Both the position numbers and the translations under genes were made by a program. 64,000 nt of DNA from Nomia melanderi (lineage: Eukaryota > Arthropoda > Insecta > Hymenoptera > Halictidae): the NCBI RefSeq assembly GCF_051020985.1, contig NW_027475143.1:186001-250000 (forward strand), read 5' to 3'. The notes under the pieces are model-generated. The model worked only from the letters and a program-made list of their open reading frames with translations, was not told where the DNA came from and did not search any database. Positions 13,701 through 26,548 of this stretch are shown here, piece after piece; position 1 is the first letter of the stretch; each line of letters opens with the position of its first letter.

Positions 13701-14321
13701 ACACTCAGGGTCAGGGGAAAATCCAATATATTTCTGGTGATATCTCGGGTGCTATTAGAGATAGCGCAATAAATCAAAGTACTTTGTCTGCGGGAGGCCC
13801 TGGCGCATGAATCTGTGCAGCGGCAACGGCCTCGGATCACCAGGGGCCGAGAGAACCACCATCTCATGGGGCCGGACACTCAGGGTCAGGGAAAAATCCA
13901 ATATATATCTGGTGATATCTTGGGTGCTATTAGAGATAGCGCAATAAACCAAAGTGAATTATCTGTAGGAGGCCCTGGCGCATGCATCTGTGCAGCGGGA
14001 ACGACCTCCGACCACCAGGGGCCGAGACAACCACCGTCTCATGGGGCCGGACACTGAGGGCCAGGGGAAAATCCAATATATATCTGGTGATATCTCGGGT
14101 GCTATTGCAGATAGCACAATAAACCAAAGTGAATTATCTGCAGGAGGCCCTGGCGCATGAATCTGGCCAGCGGGAACGACCTCGGACCACCAGGGGCCGA
14201 GAAAACCACAGTCTCATGGGGCCGGACACTCAGGGTCAGGGAAAAATCCAATATATATCTGGTGATATCTCGGGTGCTATTAGAGATAGCGCAATAAACC
14301 ATAGTGAATTATCTGCAGGAG
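7508..14321 (+). repeat. 15-mer HOR, 2,625-bp unit, about 2.6 copies
   Basis: Copies are 7508-10132, 10133-12757 and 12758-14321 (partial). The period is exactly 15 x 175 bp, with no net indel. Every stretch I compared between copies was identical, including private variants such as AATATTTATCTGG, CATAAATGTGGCCAGC, CATGAAACTGTTTAACGGG, GGGCAAGACACTC and ATATATTTCTGG. The match breaks at about 14322 (GGCCCTGG versus GGTCCTGG). Copies this similar mean either very recent amplification or conversion, or an assembly duplication; read depth would decide. Confidence 0.95.
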
Positions 14322-14818
14322 GCCCTGGCGCATGAATCTGTGCAGCAGGAACGACCTCGGACCACCAGGGGCCGAGAAAACCACAGTCTCATGGGGCCGG
14401 ACACTTAGGGTCAGGGGAAAATCCAATATATATCTGGTGATATCTTGGGTGCTATTAGAGATAGCACAATAAACCAAAGTGAATTATCTGTAGGAGGCCC
14501 TGGCGCATGCATCTGTGCAGCGGGAACGACCTCCGACCACCAGGGGCCGAGACAACCACCGTCCCATCGGGCCGGACTCTCAGGGTTAGGGAAAAATCCA
14601 ATATATATCTGGTGATATCCCGGGTGCTATTGGAGATAGCGCAATAAACCAAAGTGAATTATCTGTAGGAGGCCCTGGCGCATGCATCTGTGCAGCGGGA
14701 ACGACCTCCGACCACCAGGGGCCGAGACAACCACCGTCCCATCGGGCCGGACACTCAGGGTTAGGGAAAAATCCAATATATATCTGGTGATATCTCGGGT
14801 GCTATTGGAGATAGCGCA

Positions 14819-15875
14819 TTAACCAAAGTGAATTATCTGCAGGAGGCCCTGGCGCATGAAACTGTGTAACGGGAACGACCTCGGACCACCAGGGGCCGAG
14901 AAAACCGCAGTCTCATGGGGCAGGACACTCAAGGTCAGGGGAAAATCCAATATATATCTGGTGATATCTCGGGTGCTATTACAGATAGCGCAATAAATCA
15001 AAGTGCATTACCTGTAGGCGGCCCTGCCGGATGAATCTGTGCAGCAGGATCGCCCTCGGACCACCAGGGACCGAGAAAACTACAGTCTCATTCGGCCGGA
15101 CACTCAGGGTCTGGGGAAAATCCAATTTATATCTGGTGATATCTCGGGTCCTATTACAGATAGCGAAATAAATCAAAGTGCATTGTCTGTAGGAGGCCCT
15201 GGCGCATGAATGTGGCCAGCGGGAACGACCTCGGGCCACCAGGGGCCGAAACAACCACCGTCTCATGGGGCCGGACACTCAGGGTCAGGGAAAAATCCAA
15301 TATATATCTGGTGATATCCCGGGTGCTATTACAGATAGCGCAATAAATCAATGTGCATTGTCTGTAGGAGGCCCTGGCGCATGAATCTGTGCAACGGGAA
15401 CGACCTCGGACCACCAGGGACCGAGAAAACCGCCGTCTCATGGGGCCGGACACTCAGGGTCAGGGGAAAATCCAATATATATCTGGTGATATCCTGGGTG
15501 CTATTACAGATAGCGCAATAAATCAAAGTGCATTGCCTGTAGGCGTCCCTGCCGGATGAATCTGTGCAGCAGGAACGCCCTCGGACCACCAGGGGCCGAG
15601 AAAACCACCGTCCCGAGGGGCCGGACACTCAGGGTCAGGTGAAAATCCAATATATATCTGGTGATATGTCGGGTGCTATTACAGTTAGCGCAATAAATCA
15701 AAGTGCATTGTCTGTAGGAGGCCCTGGCGCATGAATCTGTGCAGCGGGAACGACCTCGGACCACCAGGGGTCGAGAAAACCACAGTCTCATGGGTCGGAC
15801 ACTCAGGGTCAGGGAAAAATCCAATATATATCTGGTGATATCTTGGGTGCTATTAGAGATAGCGCAATAAACCAA
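14819..15875 (+). repeat. Recurring cassette, copy 1
   Basis: About six monomers in a fixed order, recognised by: CATTAACC with CATGAAACTGTGTAACGGG; CAGGATCGCCCTCGG with TCATTCGGCCGG; AATGTGGCCAGC with CTCGGGCCACC; CAACGGGAACG with AGGGACCGAGAAAACCGCC; GTAGGCGTCCCTGCCGG with GTCCCGAGGGG; and the one-base deletion CATGGGTCGGAC. This copy is full length. The cassette is the shared backbone of all the middle-domain HORs. Confidence 0.9.
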
Positions 15876-15937
15876 AGTGAATTATCTGCAGGAGGCCCTG
15901 GCGCATGAATCTGTGCAGCGGGAACGACCTCAGAACA

Positions 15938-15949
15938 CTAGGGTCCTAG
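15938..15949. other. New perfect palindrome in a middle-domain monomer type
   Basis: CTAGG, GT, CCTAG: a compact inverted repeat made by several linked changes within the 93-113 dyad region (CTCAGAACAC then the palindrome). Intact copies also occur at 26610, 29233, 31156, 34304, 35704, 41127 and 42538. The copy at about 20487 is broken by one C-to-T change. Confidence 0.75.
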
Positions 15950-16828
15950 AAAACCACAGTCTCATGGGGCCGGACACTCAGGGTCAGTGGAAAATCCAAT
16001 ATATATCTGGTGATATCTCGGGTGCTATTAGAGATAGCGCAATAAACCAAAGTGAATTATCTGCAGGAGGCCCTGGCGGATGAATCTGTGCAGCAGGAAC
16101 GACCTCGGACCACCAGCGGCCGAGAAAACGACCATCTCATGGGGCCGGACACTCAGGGTCAGTGAAAAATCCAATATATATCTGGTGATGTCTCGGGTGC
16201 TATTACAGATAGCGCAATAAACCAAAGTGCATTGTCTGCAGGAAGCCCTGGCGCATGATTCTGTGCAGCGGCAACGACCTCGGACCGCCCGGGGCCGATA
16301 AAACCACCTTCTCATGGGGCCGGACTGTCAGGGTCAGTGAAAAATCCAATATATATCTGGTGATATCTCGGGTGCTATTAGAGATAGCGCAATAAACCAA
16401 AGTGCATTGTCTGCAGGAAGCCCTGGCGCATGATTCTGTGCAGCGGCAACGACCTCGGACCGCCAGGGGCCGATAAAACCACCGTCTCATGGGGCCGGAC
16501 TGTCATGGTCAGGGAAAAATCAAATATATATCTGGTGATATCTCGGGTGCTATTAGTGATCGCGCAATAAACCAAAGTGAATTGTCTGCAAGAGGCCCTG
16601 GTGCATGAATCTGTGCAGCGGGAACGACCTCGGATCACCAGGGGCCGAGAAAATGGCCGTCTCATGGGGCCGGACTGTAAGGGATAGGGAAAAACACAAT
16701 ATATATCTGGTGATATCTAGGGTGCTATTAGAGATCGCGCAATAAATCAAAGTGCATTGTCTGTAGGAGGCACTGGCGAATGAATCTGTGCAGCAGGAAC
16801 GACCTCGGACCACCAGGGGCCGAGAAAA

Positions 16829-16874
16829 TTACAGATATTCGGAATCCGTCACCCAAGGTCATGTAAAAATCCAG
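16829..16874 (+). repeat. V2 chimeric monomer segment (copy 1)
   Basis: The first 46 bp are V1-like (four differences from V1: TATTCGGAATCCGTC and CAAGGTCATG), beginning at the same point after CCGAGAAAA. From the AT run onward the monomer is canonical. It therefore looks like a V1 monomer whose right part was converted back to the common type. This copy also has GGTATC in place of GATATC. Confidence 0.88.
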
Positions 16875-18403
16875 TATATATCTGGTGGTATCTCGGGTGC
16901 TATTACAGATAGCGCAATAAACCAAAGTGCTTTGTCTGCGGGAGGCCCTGTCGCATGAATCTGGGCAACGGCAACGACCTCGGACCACCAGGGGCCGAGA
17001 AAACCACAGTCTCATGGGGCCGGACACTCAGGGTCAGTGGAAAATCCAATATATATCTGGTGATATCTCGGGTGCTATTAGAGATAGCGCAATAAACCAA
17101 AATGAATTATCTGCAGGAGGCCCTGGCGGATGAATCTGTGCAGCAGGAACGCCCTCGGACCACCAGGGGCCGAGAAAACCACCGTCCCGAAGGGCCGGAC
17201 ACTTAGGGTCAGTGAAAAATCCAATATATATCTGGTGATATCTCGGGTGCTATTACAGATAGCGCAATAAACCAAAGTGAATTATCTGCAAGAGTCCCTG
17301 GCGCATGAATCGGTGCAGCGGGAACAGCCTCGGATCACCAGGGGCCGAGAAAACCACCATCTCATGGGGCCGGACACTCAGGATCAGTGAAAAATCCAAT
17401 ATATATCTGGTGATGTCTCGGGTGTTATTAGAGATAGCGCAATAAACCAAAGTGAATTATCTCCAGGAGGCCCAGGCTCATGAATCTGTGCAGCGGGAAG
17501 GACCTCGGACCACCAGGGGCCGATAAAACCACCGTCTCATGGGGCCGGACTCTCATGGTCAGGGGAAAATCCAATATATATCTGGTGATATCTCGGGTGC
17601 TATTAGAGATAGCGCAATAAACCAAAGTGAATTATCTGCAGGAGGCCCTGGCGCATGAATCTGTGCAGCGGGAACGACCTCGGACCACCACGGACCGAGA
17701 AAACCACCGTCTCATGGGGACGGACACTAAGGGTCACGGAAAAATCCAATATATATCTGGTGATATCTCGGGTGCTATTACAGATAGCGCAATAAATCAA
17801 AGTGCATTGTCAGTAGGAGGCCCTGGCGCCTGAATCTGGCCAGCGGGAACGACCTCGGACCACCAGGGGCCGAGAAAACCACAGTCTCATGGGGCCGGGC
17901 ACTCAGGGTCAGGGAAAAATCCAATATATATCTGGTGATATCTCGGGTGCTATTAGAGATAGCGCAATAAATCAAAGTACTTTGTCTGCGGGAGGCCCTG
18001 GCACATGAATCTGTGCAGCGGCAACGGCCTCGGATCACCAGGGGCCGAGAGAACCACCATCTCATGGGGCCGGACACTCAGGGTCAGGGAAAAATCCAAT
18101 AAATATCTGGTGATATCTTGGGTGCTATTAGAGATAGCGCAATAAACCAAAGTGAATTATCTGTAGGAGGCCCTGGCGCATGCATCTGTGCAGCGGGAAC
18201 GACCTCCGACCACCAGGGGCCGAGACAACCACCGTCTCATGGGGCCGGACACTGAGGGCCAGGGGAAAATCCAATATATATCTGGTGATATCTCGGGTGC
18301 TATTGCAGATAGCACAATAAACCAAAGTGAATTATCTGCAGGAGGCCCTGGCGCATGAATCTGGCCAGCGGGAACGACATCGGACCACCAGGGGCCGAGA
18401 AAA

Positions 18404-18470
18404 TTACAGATTTTCGGTATCCGCCACCCAAAGTCATGTAAAAATCCAGCATATATATGGAGCTTTCTCC
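18404..18470 (+). repeat. V1 divergent monomer segment (copy 1)
   Basis: Over these 67 bp, 25 positions differ from the canonical monomer (about 63% identity), while the flanks are normal satellite. Length and register are unchanged. The change begins immediately after CCGAGAAAA and includes TTTTCGGTATCCGCC, CATGTAAAAATCCAGC and GGAGCTTTCTCC. The upstream flank has a linked variant, GACATCGG for GACCTCGG. This is the only V1 in the middle domain, and the equivalent monomer is missing from U2. Confidence 0.93.
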
Positions 18471-19349
18471 GGTGCTATTACAGATAGCACAATAAATCAA
18501 AGTGCACTGTCTGTTGGAGGCCCCGGCGCATGAATCTGGGAAGCGGGAACGACCTCGGACCACCAGGGGCCGAGAAAACCACAGTCACATGGGGCCGGAC
18601 ACTCAGTGTAAGGGGAAAATTCAATATATATCTGGTGATAACTCGGGTGCTATTAGAGATAGCGCAATAAAGCAAAGTGAATTATCTGCAGGAGGCCCTG
18701 GCGCATGAATCTGTGCAGCGGGAACGACCTCGGACCACCACGGACCGAGAAAACCACCGTCTCATGGGGACGGACACTAAGGGTCTCGGAAAAATCCAAT
18801 ATATATCTGGTGATATCTCGGGTGCTATTACAGATAGCGCAATAAATCAAAGTGCATTGTCAGTAGGAGGCCCTGGCGCCTGAATCTGGCCAGCGGGAAC
18901 GACCTCGGACCACCAGGGGCCGAGAAAACCACAGTCTCATGGGGCCGGACACTCAGGGTCAGGGAAAAATCCAATATATATCTGGTGATATCTCGGGTGC
19001 TATTAGAGATAGCGCAATAAACCATAGTGAATTATCTGCAGGAGGCCCTGGCGCATGAATCTGTGCAGCAGGAACGACCTCGGACCACCAGGGGCCGAGA
19101 AAACCACAGTCTCATGGGGCCGGACACTTAGGGTCAGGGGAAAATCCAATATATATCTGGTGATATCTTGGGTGCTATTAGAGATAGCACAATAAACCAA
19201 AGTGAATTATCTGTAGGAGGCCCTGGCGCATGCATCTGTGCAGCGGGAACGACCTCCGACCACCAGGGGCCGAGACAACCACCGTCCCATCGGGCCGGAC
19301 TCTCAGGGTTAGGGAAAAATCCAATATATATCTGGTGATATCCCGGGTG

Positions 19350-20424
19350 CTATTGGAGATAGCGGAATAAACCAAAGTGAATTATCTGGAGGAGGCCCTG
19401 GCGCATGAAACTGTGTAACGGGAACGACCTCGGACCACCAGGGGCCGAGAAAACCGCAGTCTCATGGGGCAGGACACTCAAGGTCAGGGGAAAATCCAAT
19501 ATATATCTGGTGATATCTCGGGTGCTATTACAGATAGCGCAATAAATCAAAGTGCATTACCTGTAGGCGGCCCTGCCGGATGAATCTGTGCAGCAGGATC
19601 GCCCTCGGACCACCAGGGACCGAGAAAACTACAGTCTCATTCGGCCGGACACTCAGGGTCTGGGGAAAATCCAATTTATATCTGGTGATATCTCGGGTCC
19701 TATTACAGATAGCGAAATAAATCAAAGTGCATTGTCTGTAGGAGGCCCTGGCGCATGAATGTGGCCAGCGGGAACGACCTCGGGCCACCAGGGGCCGAGA
19801 CAACCACCGTCTCATGGGGCCGGACACTCAGGGTCAGGGAAAAATCCAATATATATCTGGTGATATCCCGGGTGCTATTACAGATAGCGCAATAAATCAA
19901 AGTGCATTGTCTGTAGGAGGCCCTGGCGCATGAATCTGTGCAACGGGAACGACCTCGGACCACCAGGGACCGAGAAAACCGCCGTCTCATGGGGCCGGAC
20001 ACTCAGGGTCAGGGGAAAATCCAATATATATCTGGTGATATCCTGGGTGCTATTACAGATAGCGCAATAAATCAAAGTGCATTGCCTGTGGGCGTCCCTG
20101 CCGGATGAATCTGTGCAGCAGGAACGCCCTCGGACCACCAGGGGCCGAGAAAACCACCGTCCCGAGGGGCCGGACACTCAGGGTCAGGTGAAAATCCAAT
20201 ATATATCTGGTGATATGTCGGGTGCTATTACAGTTAGCGCAATAAATCAAAGTGCATTGTCTGTAGGAGGCCCTGGCGCATGAATCTGTGCAGCGGGAAC
20301 GACCTCGGACCACCAGGGGTCGAGAAAACCACAGTCTCATGGGTCGGACACTCAGGGTCAGGGAAAAATCCAATATATATCTGGTGATATCTTGGGTGCT
20401 ATTAGAGATAGCGCAATAAACCAA
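19350..20424 (+). repeat. Recurring cassette, copy 2
   Basis: Full internal order, but its left edge is joined directly to an upstream monomer (AGCGGAATAAACC, CTGGAGGAGG) by loss of one monomer compared with copy 1. Confidence 0.88.
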
Positions 20425-21727
20425 AGTGAATTATCTGCAGGAGGCCCTGGCGCATGAATCTGTGCAGCGGGAACGACCTCAGAACATTAGGGTCCTAGAA
20501 AACCACAGTCTCATGGGGCCGGACACTCAGGGTCAGTGGAAAATCCAATATATATCTGGTGATATCTCGGGTGCTATTAGAGATAGCGCAATAAACCAAA
20601 GTGAATTATCTGCAGGAGGCCCTGGCGGATGAATCTGTGCAGCAGGAACGACCTCGGACCACCAGGGGCCGAGAAAACGACCATCTCATGGGGCCGGACA
20701 CTCAGGGTCAGTGAAAAATCCAATATATATCTGGTGATGTCTCGGGTGCTATTACAGATAGCGCAATAAACCAAAGTGCATTGTCTGCAGGGAGCCCTGG
20801 CGCATGATTCTGTGCAGCGGCAACGACCTCGGACCGCCCGGGGCCGATAAAACCACCTTCTCATGGGGCCGGACTGTCAGGGTCAGAGAAAAATCCAATA
20901 TATATCTGGTGATACCTCGGGTGCTATTACAGATAGCGCAATAAATCAAAGTGCATTGTCTGTAGGAGGCCCTGGCGCATGAATCTGTGCAGCGGCAACG
21001 ACCTCGGACCACCAGGGGCCGAGAAAACCACCATCTCATGGGGCCGGACACTCAGGGTCAGCGGAAAATCCCATATATATCTGGTGATATCTCGGGTGCT
21101 ATTAGAGATAGCGCAATAAACCAAAGTGCATTGTCTGCAGGAAGCCCTGGCGCATGATTCTGTGCAGCGGCAACGACCTCGGACCGCCAGGGGCCGATAA
21201 AACCACCGTCTCATGGGGCCGGACTGTCATGGTCAGGGAAAAATCAAATATATATCTGGTGATATCTCGGGTGCTATTAGAGATAGCGCAATAAACCAAA
21301 GTGCATTGTCTGCAGGAAGCCCTGGCGCATGATTCTGTGCAGCGGCAACGACCTCGGACCGCCAGGGGCCGATAAAACCACCGTCTCATGGGGCCGGACT
21401 GTCATGGTCAGGGAAAAATCAAATATATATCTGGTGATATCTCGGGTGCTATTAGTGATCGCGCAATAAACCAAAGTGAATTGTCTGCAAGAGGCCCTGG
21501 TGCATGAATCTGTGCAGCGGGAACGTCCTCGGATCACCAGGGGCCGAGAAAATGGCCGTCTCATGGGGCCGGACTGTAATTGATAGGGAAAAACACAATA
21601 TATATCTGGTGATATCTAGGGTGCTATTAGAGATCGCGCAATAAATCAAAGTGCATTGTCTGTAGGAGGCACTGGCGAATGAATCTGTGCAGCAGGAACG
21701 ACCTCGGACCACCAGGGGCCGAGAAAA

Positions 21728-21773
21728 TTACAGATATTCGGAATCCGTCACCCAAGGTCATGTAAAAATCCAG
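21728..21773 (+). repeat. V2 chimeric monomer segment (copy 2)
   Basis: U2 counterpart of the copy at 16829 (4,899 bp downstream), with the normal GATATC. Confidence 0.88.
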
Positions 21774-24073
21774 TATATATCTGGTGATATCTCGGGTGCT
21801 ATTACAGATAGCGCAATAAACCAAAGTGCTTTGTCTGCGGGAGGCCCTGTCGCATGAATCTGGGCAGCGGCAACGACCTCGGACCACCAGGGGCCGAGAA
21901 AACCACAGTCTCATGGGGCCGGACACTCAGGGTCAGTGGAAAATCCAATATATATCTGGTGATATCTCGGGTGCTATTAGAGATAGCGCAATAAACCAAA
22001 GTGAATTATCTGCAGGAGGCCCTGGCGGATGAATCTGTGCAGCAGGAACGCCCTCGGATCACCAGGGGCCGAGAAAACCACCGTCCCGAAGGGCCGGACA
22101 CTTAGGGTCAGTGAAAAATCCAATATATATCTGGTGATATCTCGGGTGCTATTACAGATAGCGCAATAAACCAAAGTGAATTATCTGCAAGAGTCCCTGG
22201 CGCATGAATCGGTGCAGCGGGAACAGCCTCGGATCACCAGGGGCCGAGAAAACCACCATCTCATGGGGCCGGACACTCAGGATCAGTGAAAAATCCAATA
22301 TATATCTGGTGATGTCTCGGGTGTTATTAGAGATAGCGCAATAAACCAAAGTGAATTATCTCCAGGAGGCCTAGGCTCATGAATCTGTGCAGCGGGAAGG
22401 ACCTCGGACCACCAGGGGCCGATAAAACCACCGTCTCATGGGGCCGGACTCTCATGGTCAGGGGAAAATCCAATATATATCTGGTGATATCTCGGGTGCT
22501 ATTAGAGATAGCGCAATAAACCAAAGTGAATTATCTGCAGGAGGCCCTGGCGCATGAATCTGTGCAGCGGGAACGACCTCGGACCACCACGGACCGAGAA
22601 AACCACCGTCTCATGGGGACGGACACTAAGGGTCACGGAAAAATCCAATATATATCTGGTGATATCTCGGGTGCTATTACAGATAGCGCAATAAATCAAA
22701 GTGCATTGTCAGTAGGAGGCCCTGGCGCCTGAATCTGGCCAGCGGGAACGACCTCGGACCACCAGGGGCCGAGAAAACCACAGTCTCATGGGGCCGGGCA
22801 CTCAGGGTCAGGGAAAAATCCAATATATATCTGGTGATATCTCGGGTGCTATTAGAGATAGCGCAATAAATCAAAGTACTTTGTCTGCGGGTGGCCCTGG
22901 CGCATGAATCTGTGCAGCGGCAACGGCCTCGGATCACCAGGGGCCGAGAGAACCACCATCTCATGGGGCCGGACACTCAGGGTCAGGGAAAAATCCAATA
23001 AATATCTGGTGATATCTTGGGTGCTATTAGAGATAGCGCAATAAACCAAAGTGAATTATCTGTAGGAGGCCCTGGCGCATGCATCTGTGCAGCGGGAACG
23101 ACCTCCGACCACCAGGGGCCGAGACAACCACCGTCTCATGGGGCCGGACACTGAGGGCCAGGGGAAAATCCAATATATATCTGGTGATATCTCGGGTGCT
23201 ATTGCAGATAGCACAATAAACCAAAGTGAATTATCTGCAGGAGGCCCTGGCGCATGAATCTGGCCAGCGGGAACGACATCGGACCACCAGGGGCCGAGAA
23301 AACCACAGTCACATGGGGCCGGACACTCAGTGTAAGGGGAAAATTCAATATATATCTGGTGATAACTCGGGTGCTATTAGAGATAGCGCAATAAAGCAAA
23401 GTGAATTATCTGCAGGAGGCCCTGGCGCATGAATCTGTGCAGCGGGAGCGACCTCGGACCACCACGGACCGAGAAAACCACCGTCTCATGGGGACGGACA
23501 CTAAGGGTCTCGGAAAAATCCAATATATATCTGGTGATATCTCGGGTGCTATTACAGATAGCGCAATAAATCAAAGTGCATTGTCAGTAGGAGGCCCTGG
23601 CGCCTGAATCTGGCCAGCGGGAACGACCTCGGACCACCAGGGGCCGAGAAAACCACAGTCTCATGGGGCCGGACACTCAGGGTCAGGGAAAAATCCAATA
23701 TATATCTGGTGATATCTCGGGTGCTATTAGAGATAGCGCAATAAACCATAGTGAATTATCTGCAGGAGGCCCTGGCGCATGAATCTGTGCAGCAGGAACG
23801 ACCTCGGACCACCAGTGGCCGAGAAAACCACAGTCTCATGGGGCCGGACACTTAGGGTCAGGGGAAAATCCAATATATATCTGGTGATATCTTGGGTGCT
23901 ATTAGAGATAGCACAATAAACCAAAGTGAATTATCTGTAGGAGGCCCTGGCGCATGCATCTGTGCAGCGGGAACGACCTCCGACCACCAGGGGCCGAGAC
24001 AACCACCGTCCCATCGGGCCGGACTCTCAGGGTTAGGGAAAAATCCAATATATATCTGGTGATATCCCGGGTG

Positions 24074-25148
24074 CTATTGGAGATAGCGCAATAAACCAAA
24101 GTGAATTATCTGCAGGAGGCCCTGGCGCATGAAACTGTGTAACGGGAACGACCTCGGACCACCAGGGGCCGAGAAAACCGCAGTCTCATGGGGCAGGACA
24201 CTCAAGGTCAGGGGAAAATCCAATATATATCTGGTGATATCTCGGGTGCTATTACAGATAGCGCAATAAATCAAAGTGCATTACCTGTAGGCGGCCCTGC
24301 CGGATGAATCTGTGCAGCAGGATCGCCCTCGGACCACCAGGGACCGAGAAAACTACAGTCTCATTCGGCCGGACACTCAGGGTCTGGGGAAAATCCAATT
24401 TATATCTGGTGATATCTCGGGTCCTATTACAGATAGCGAAATAAATCAAAGTGCATTGTCTGTAGGAGGCCCTGGCGCATGAATGTGGCCAGCGGGAACG
24501 ACCTCGGGCCACCAGGGGCCGAGACAACCACCGTCTCATGGGGCCGGACACTCAGGGTCAGGGAAAAATCCAATATATATCTGGTGATATCCCGGGTGCT
24601 ATTACAGATAGCGCAATAAATCAAAGTGCATTGTCTGTAGGAGGCCCTGGCGCATGAATCTGTGCAACGGGAACGACCTCGGACCACCAGGGACCGAGAA
24701 AACCGCCGTCTCATGGGGCCGGACACTCAGGGTCAGGGGAAAATCCAATATATATCTGGTGATATCCTGGGTGCTATTACAGATAGCGCAATAAATCAAA
24801 GTGCATTGCCTGTAGGCGTCCCTGCCGGATGAATCTGTGCAGCAGGAACGCCCTCGGACCACCAGGAGCCGAGAAAACCACCGTCCCGAGGGGCCGGACA
24901 CTCAGGGTCAGGTGAAAATCCAATATATATCTGGTGATATGTCGGGTGCTATTACAGTTAGCGCAATAAATCAAAGTGCATTGTCTGTAGGAGGCCCTGG
25001 CGCATGAATCTGTGCAGCGGGAACGACCTCGGACCACCAGGGGTCGAGAAAACCACAGTCTCATGGGTCGGACACTCAGGGTCAGGGAAAAATCCAATAT
25101 ATATCTGGTGATATCTTGGGTGCTATTAGAGATAGCGCAATAAACCAA
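24074..25148 (+). repeat. Recurring cassette, copy 3
   Basis: Full order, with the same left-edge monomer loss as copy 2. It is in the first copy of the 8-mer duplication and is marked by CCAGGAGCCGAG near 24860. Confidence 0.88.
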
Positions 25149-25472
25149 AGTGAATTATCTGCAGGAGGCCCTGGCGCATGAATCTGTGCAGCAGGAACGA
25201 CCTCGGACCACCAGGGGCCGAGAAAACCACAGTCTCATGGGGCCGGACACTTAGGGTCAGGGGAAAATCCAATATATATCTGGTGATATCTTGGGTGCTA
25301 TTAGAGATAGCACAATAAACCAAAGTGAATTATCTGTAGGAGGCCCTGGCGCATGCATCTGTGCAGCGGGAACGACCTCCGACCACCAGGGGCCGAGACA
25401 ACCACCGTCCCATCGGGCCGGACTCTCAGGGTTAGGGAAAAATCCAATATATATCTGGTGATATCCCGGGTG

Positions 25473-26547
25473 CTATTGGAGATAGCGCAATAAACCAAAG
25501 TGAATTATCTGCAGGAGGCCCTGGCGCATGAAACTGTGTAACGGGAACGACCTCGGACCACCAGGGGCCGAGAAAACCGCAGTCTCATGGGGCAGGACAC
25601 TCAAGGTCAGGGGAAAATCCAATATATATCTGGTGATATCTCGGGTGCTATTACAGATAGCGCAATAAATCAAAGTGCATTACCTGTAGGCGGCCCTGCC
25701 GGATGAATCTGTGCAGCAGGATCGCCCTCGGACCACCAGGGACCGAGAAAACTACAGTCTCATTCGGCCGGACACTCAGGGTCTGGGGAAAATCCAATTT
25801 ATATCTGGTGATATCTCGGGTCCTATTACAGATAGCGAAATAAATCAAAGTGCATTGTCTGTAGGAGGCCCTGGCGCATGAATGTGGCCAGCGGGAACGA
25901 CCTCGGGCCACCAGGGGCCGAGACAACCACCGTCTCATGGGGCCGGACACTCAGGGTCAGGGAAAAATCCAATATATATCTGGTGATATCCCGGGTGCTA
26001 TTACAGATAGCGCAATAAATCAAAGTGCATTGTCTGTAGGAGGCCCTGGCGCATGAATCTGTGCAACGGGAACGACCTCGGACCACCAGGGACCGAGAAA
26101 ACCGCCGTCTCATGGGGCCGGACACTCAGGGTCAGGGGAAAATCCAATATATATCTGGTGATATCCTGGGTGCTATTACAGATAGCGCAATAAATTAAAG
26201 TGCATTGCCTGTAGGCGTCCCTGCCGGATGAATCTGTGCAGCAGGAACGCCCTCGGACCACCAGGGGCCGAGAAAACCACCGTCCCGAGGGGCCGGACAC
26301 TCAGGGTCAGGTGAAAATCCAATATATATCTGGTGATATGTCGGGTGCTATTACAGTTAGCGCAATAAATCAAAGTGCATTGTCTGTAGGAGGCCCTGGC
26401 GCATGAATCTGTGCAGCGGGAACGACCTCGGACCACCAGGGGTCGAGAAAACCACAGTCTCATGGGTCGGACACTCAGGGTCAGGGAAAAATCCAATATA
26501 TATCTGGTGATATCTTGGGTGCTATTAGAGATAGCGCAATAAACCAA
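25473..26547 (+). repeat. Recurring cassette, copy 4
   Basis: Full order; the product of the 1,399-bp duplication of copy 3. It differs by AAATTAAAG near 26194 and ATTTAACT... context at the right edge (TTGAATTTATTG-type haplotype sites are otherwise unchanged). Confidence 0.8.
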
Positions 26548-26548
26548 A

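Larger units (their letters stand above)
14322..19044 (+). repeat. 27-mer unit U1 (about 4.72 kb)
   Basis: First copy of a long unit, repeated at 19045-23768. Offsets to U2 step through 4723, 4549, 4899 and 4724 bp. Relative to U2, U1 has one extra monomer near 14650-14820, lacks two monomers at a junction in 16340-16366, and keeps a divergent V1 monomer at 18404 that U2 lost. These gains and losses nearly cancel, so total length stays near 27 x 175 bp. It contains cassette copy 1 and V2 at 16829. Confidence 0.9.
19045..23768 (+). repeat. 27-mer unit U2 (4,724 bp)
   Basis: Second copy of the long unit. It has lost one monomer at 19374-19408 and the V1 monomer at 23280-23303. It carries two monomers (about 20880-21235) missing from U1 but also found, in part, in the third copy near 27000. 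Its V2 monomer is at 21728. Confidence 0.9.

Noticed and set aside
18404..18470. V1 segment as a transposon or retroelement fragment
   Set aside because: The monomer keeps exactly its length and register, there is no target-site duplication, and the segment still aligns with the canonical sequence at about 63% identity. A diverged monomer is the simpler reading.
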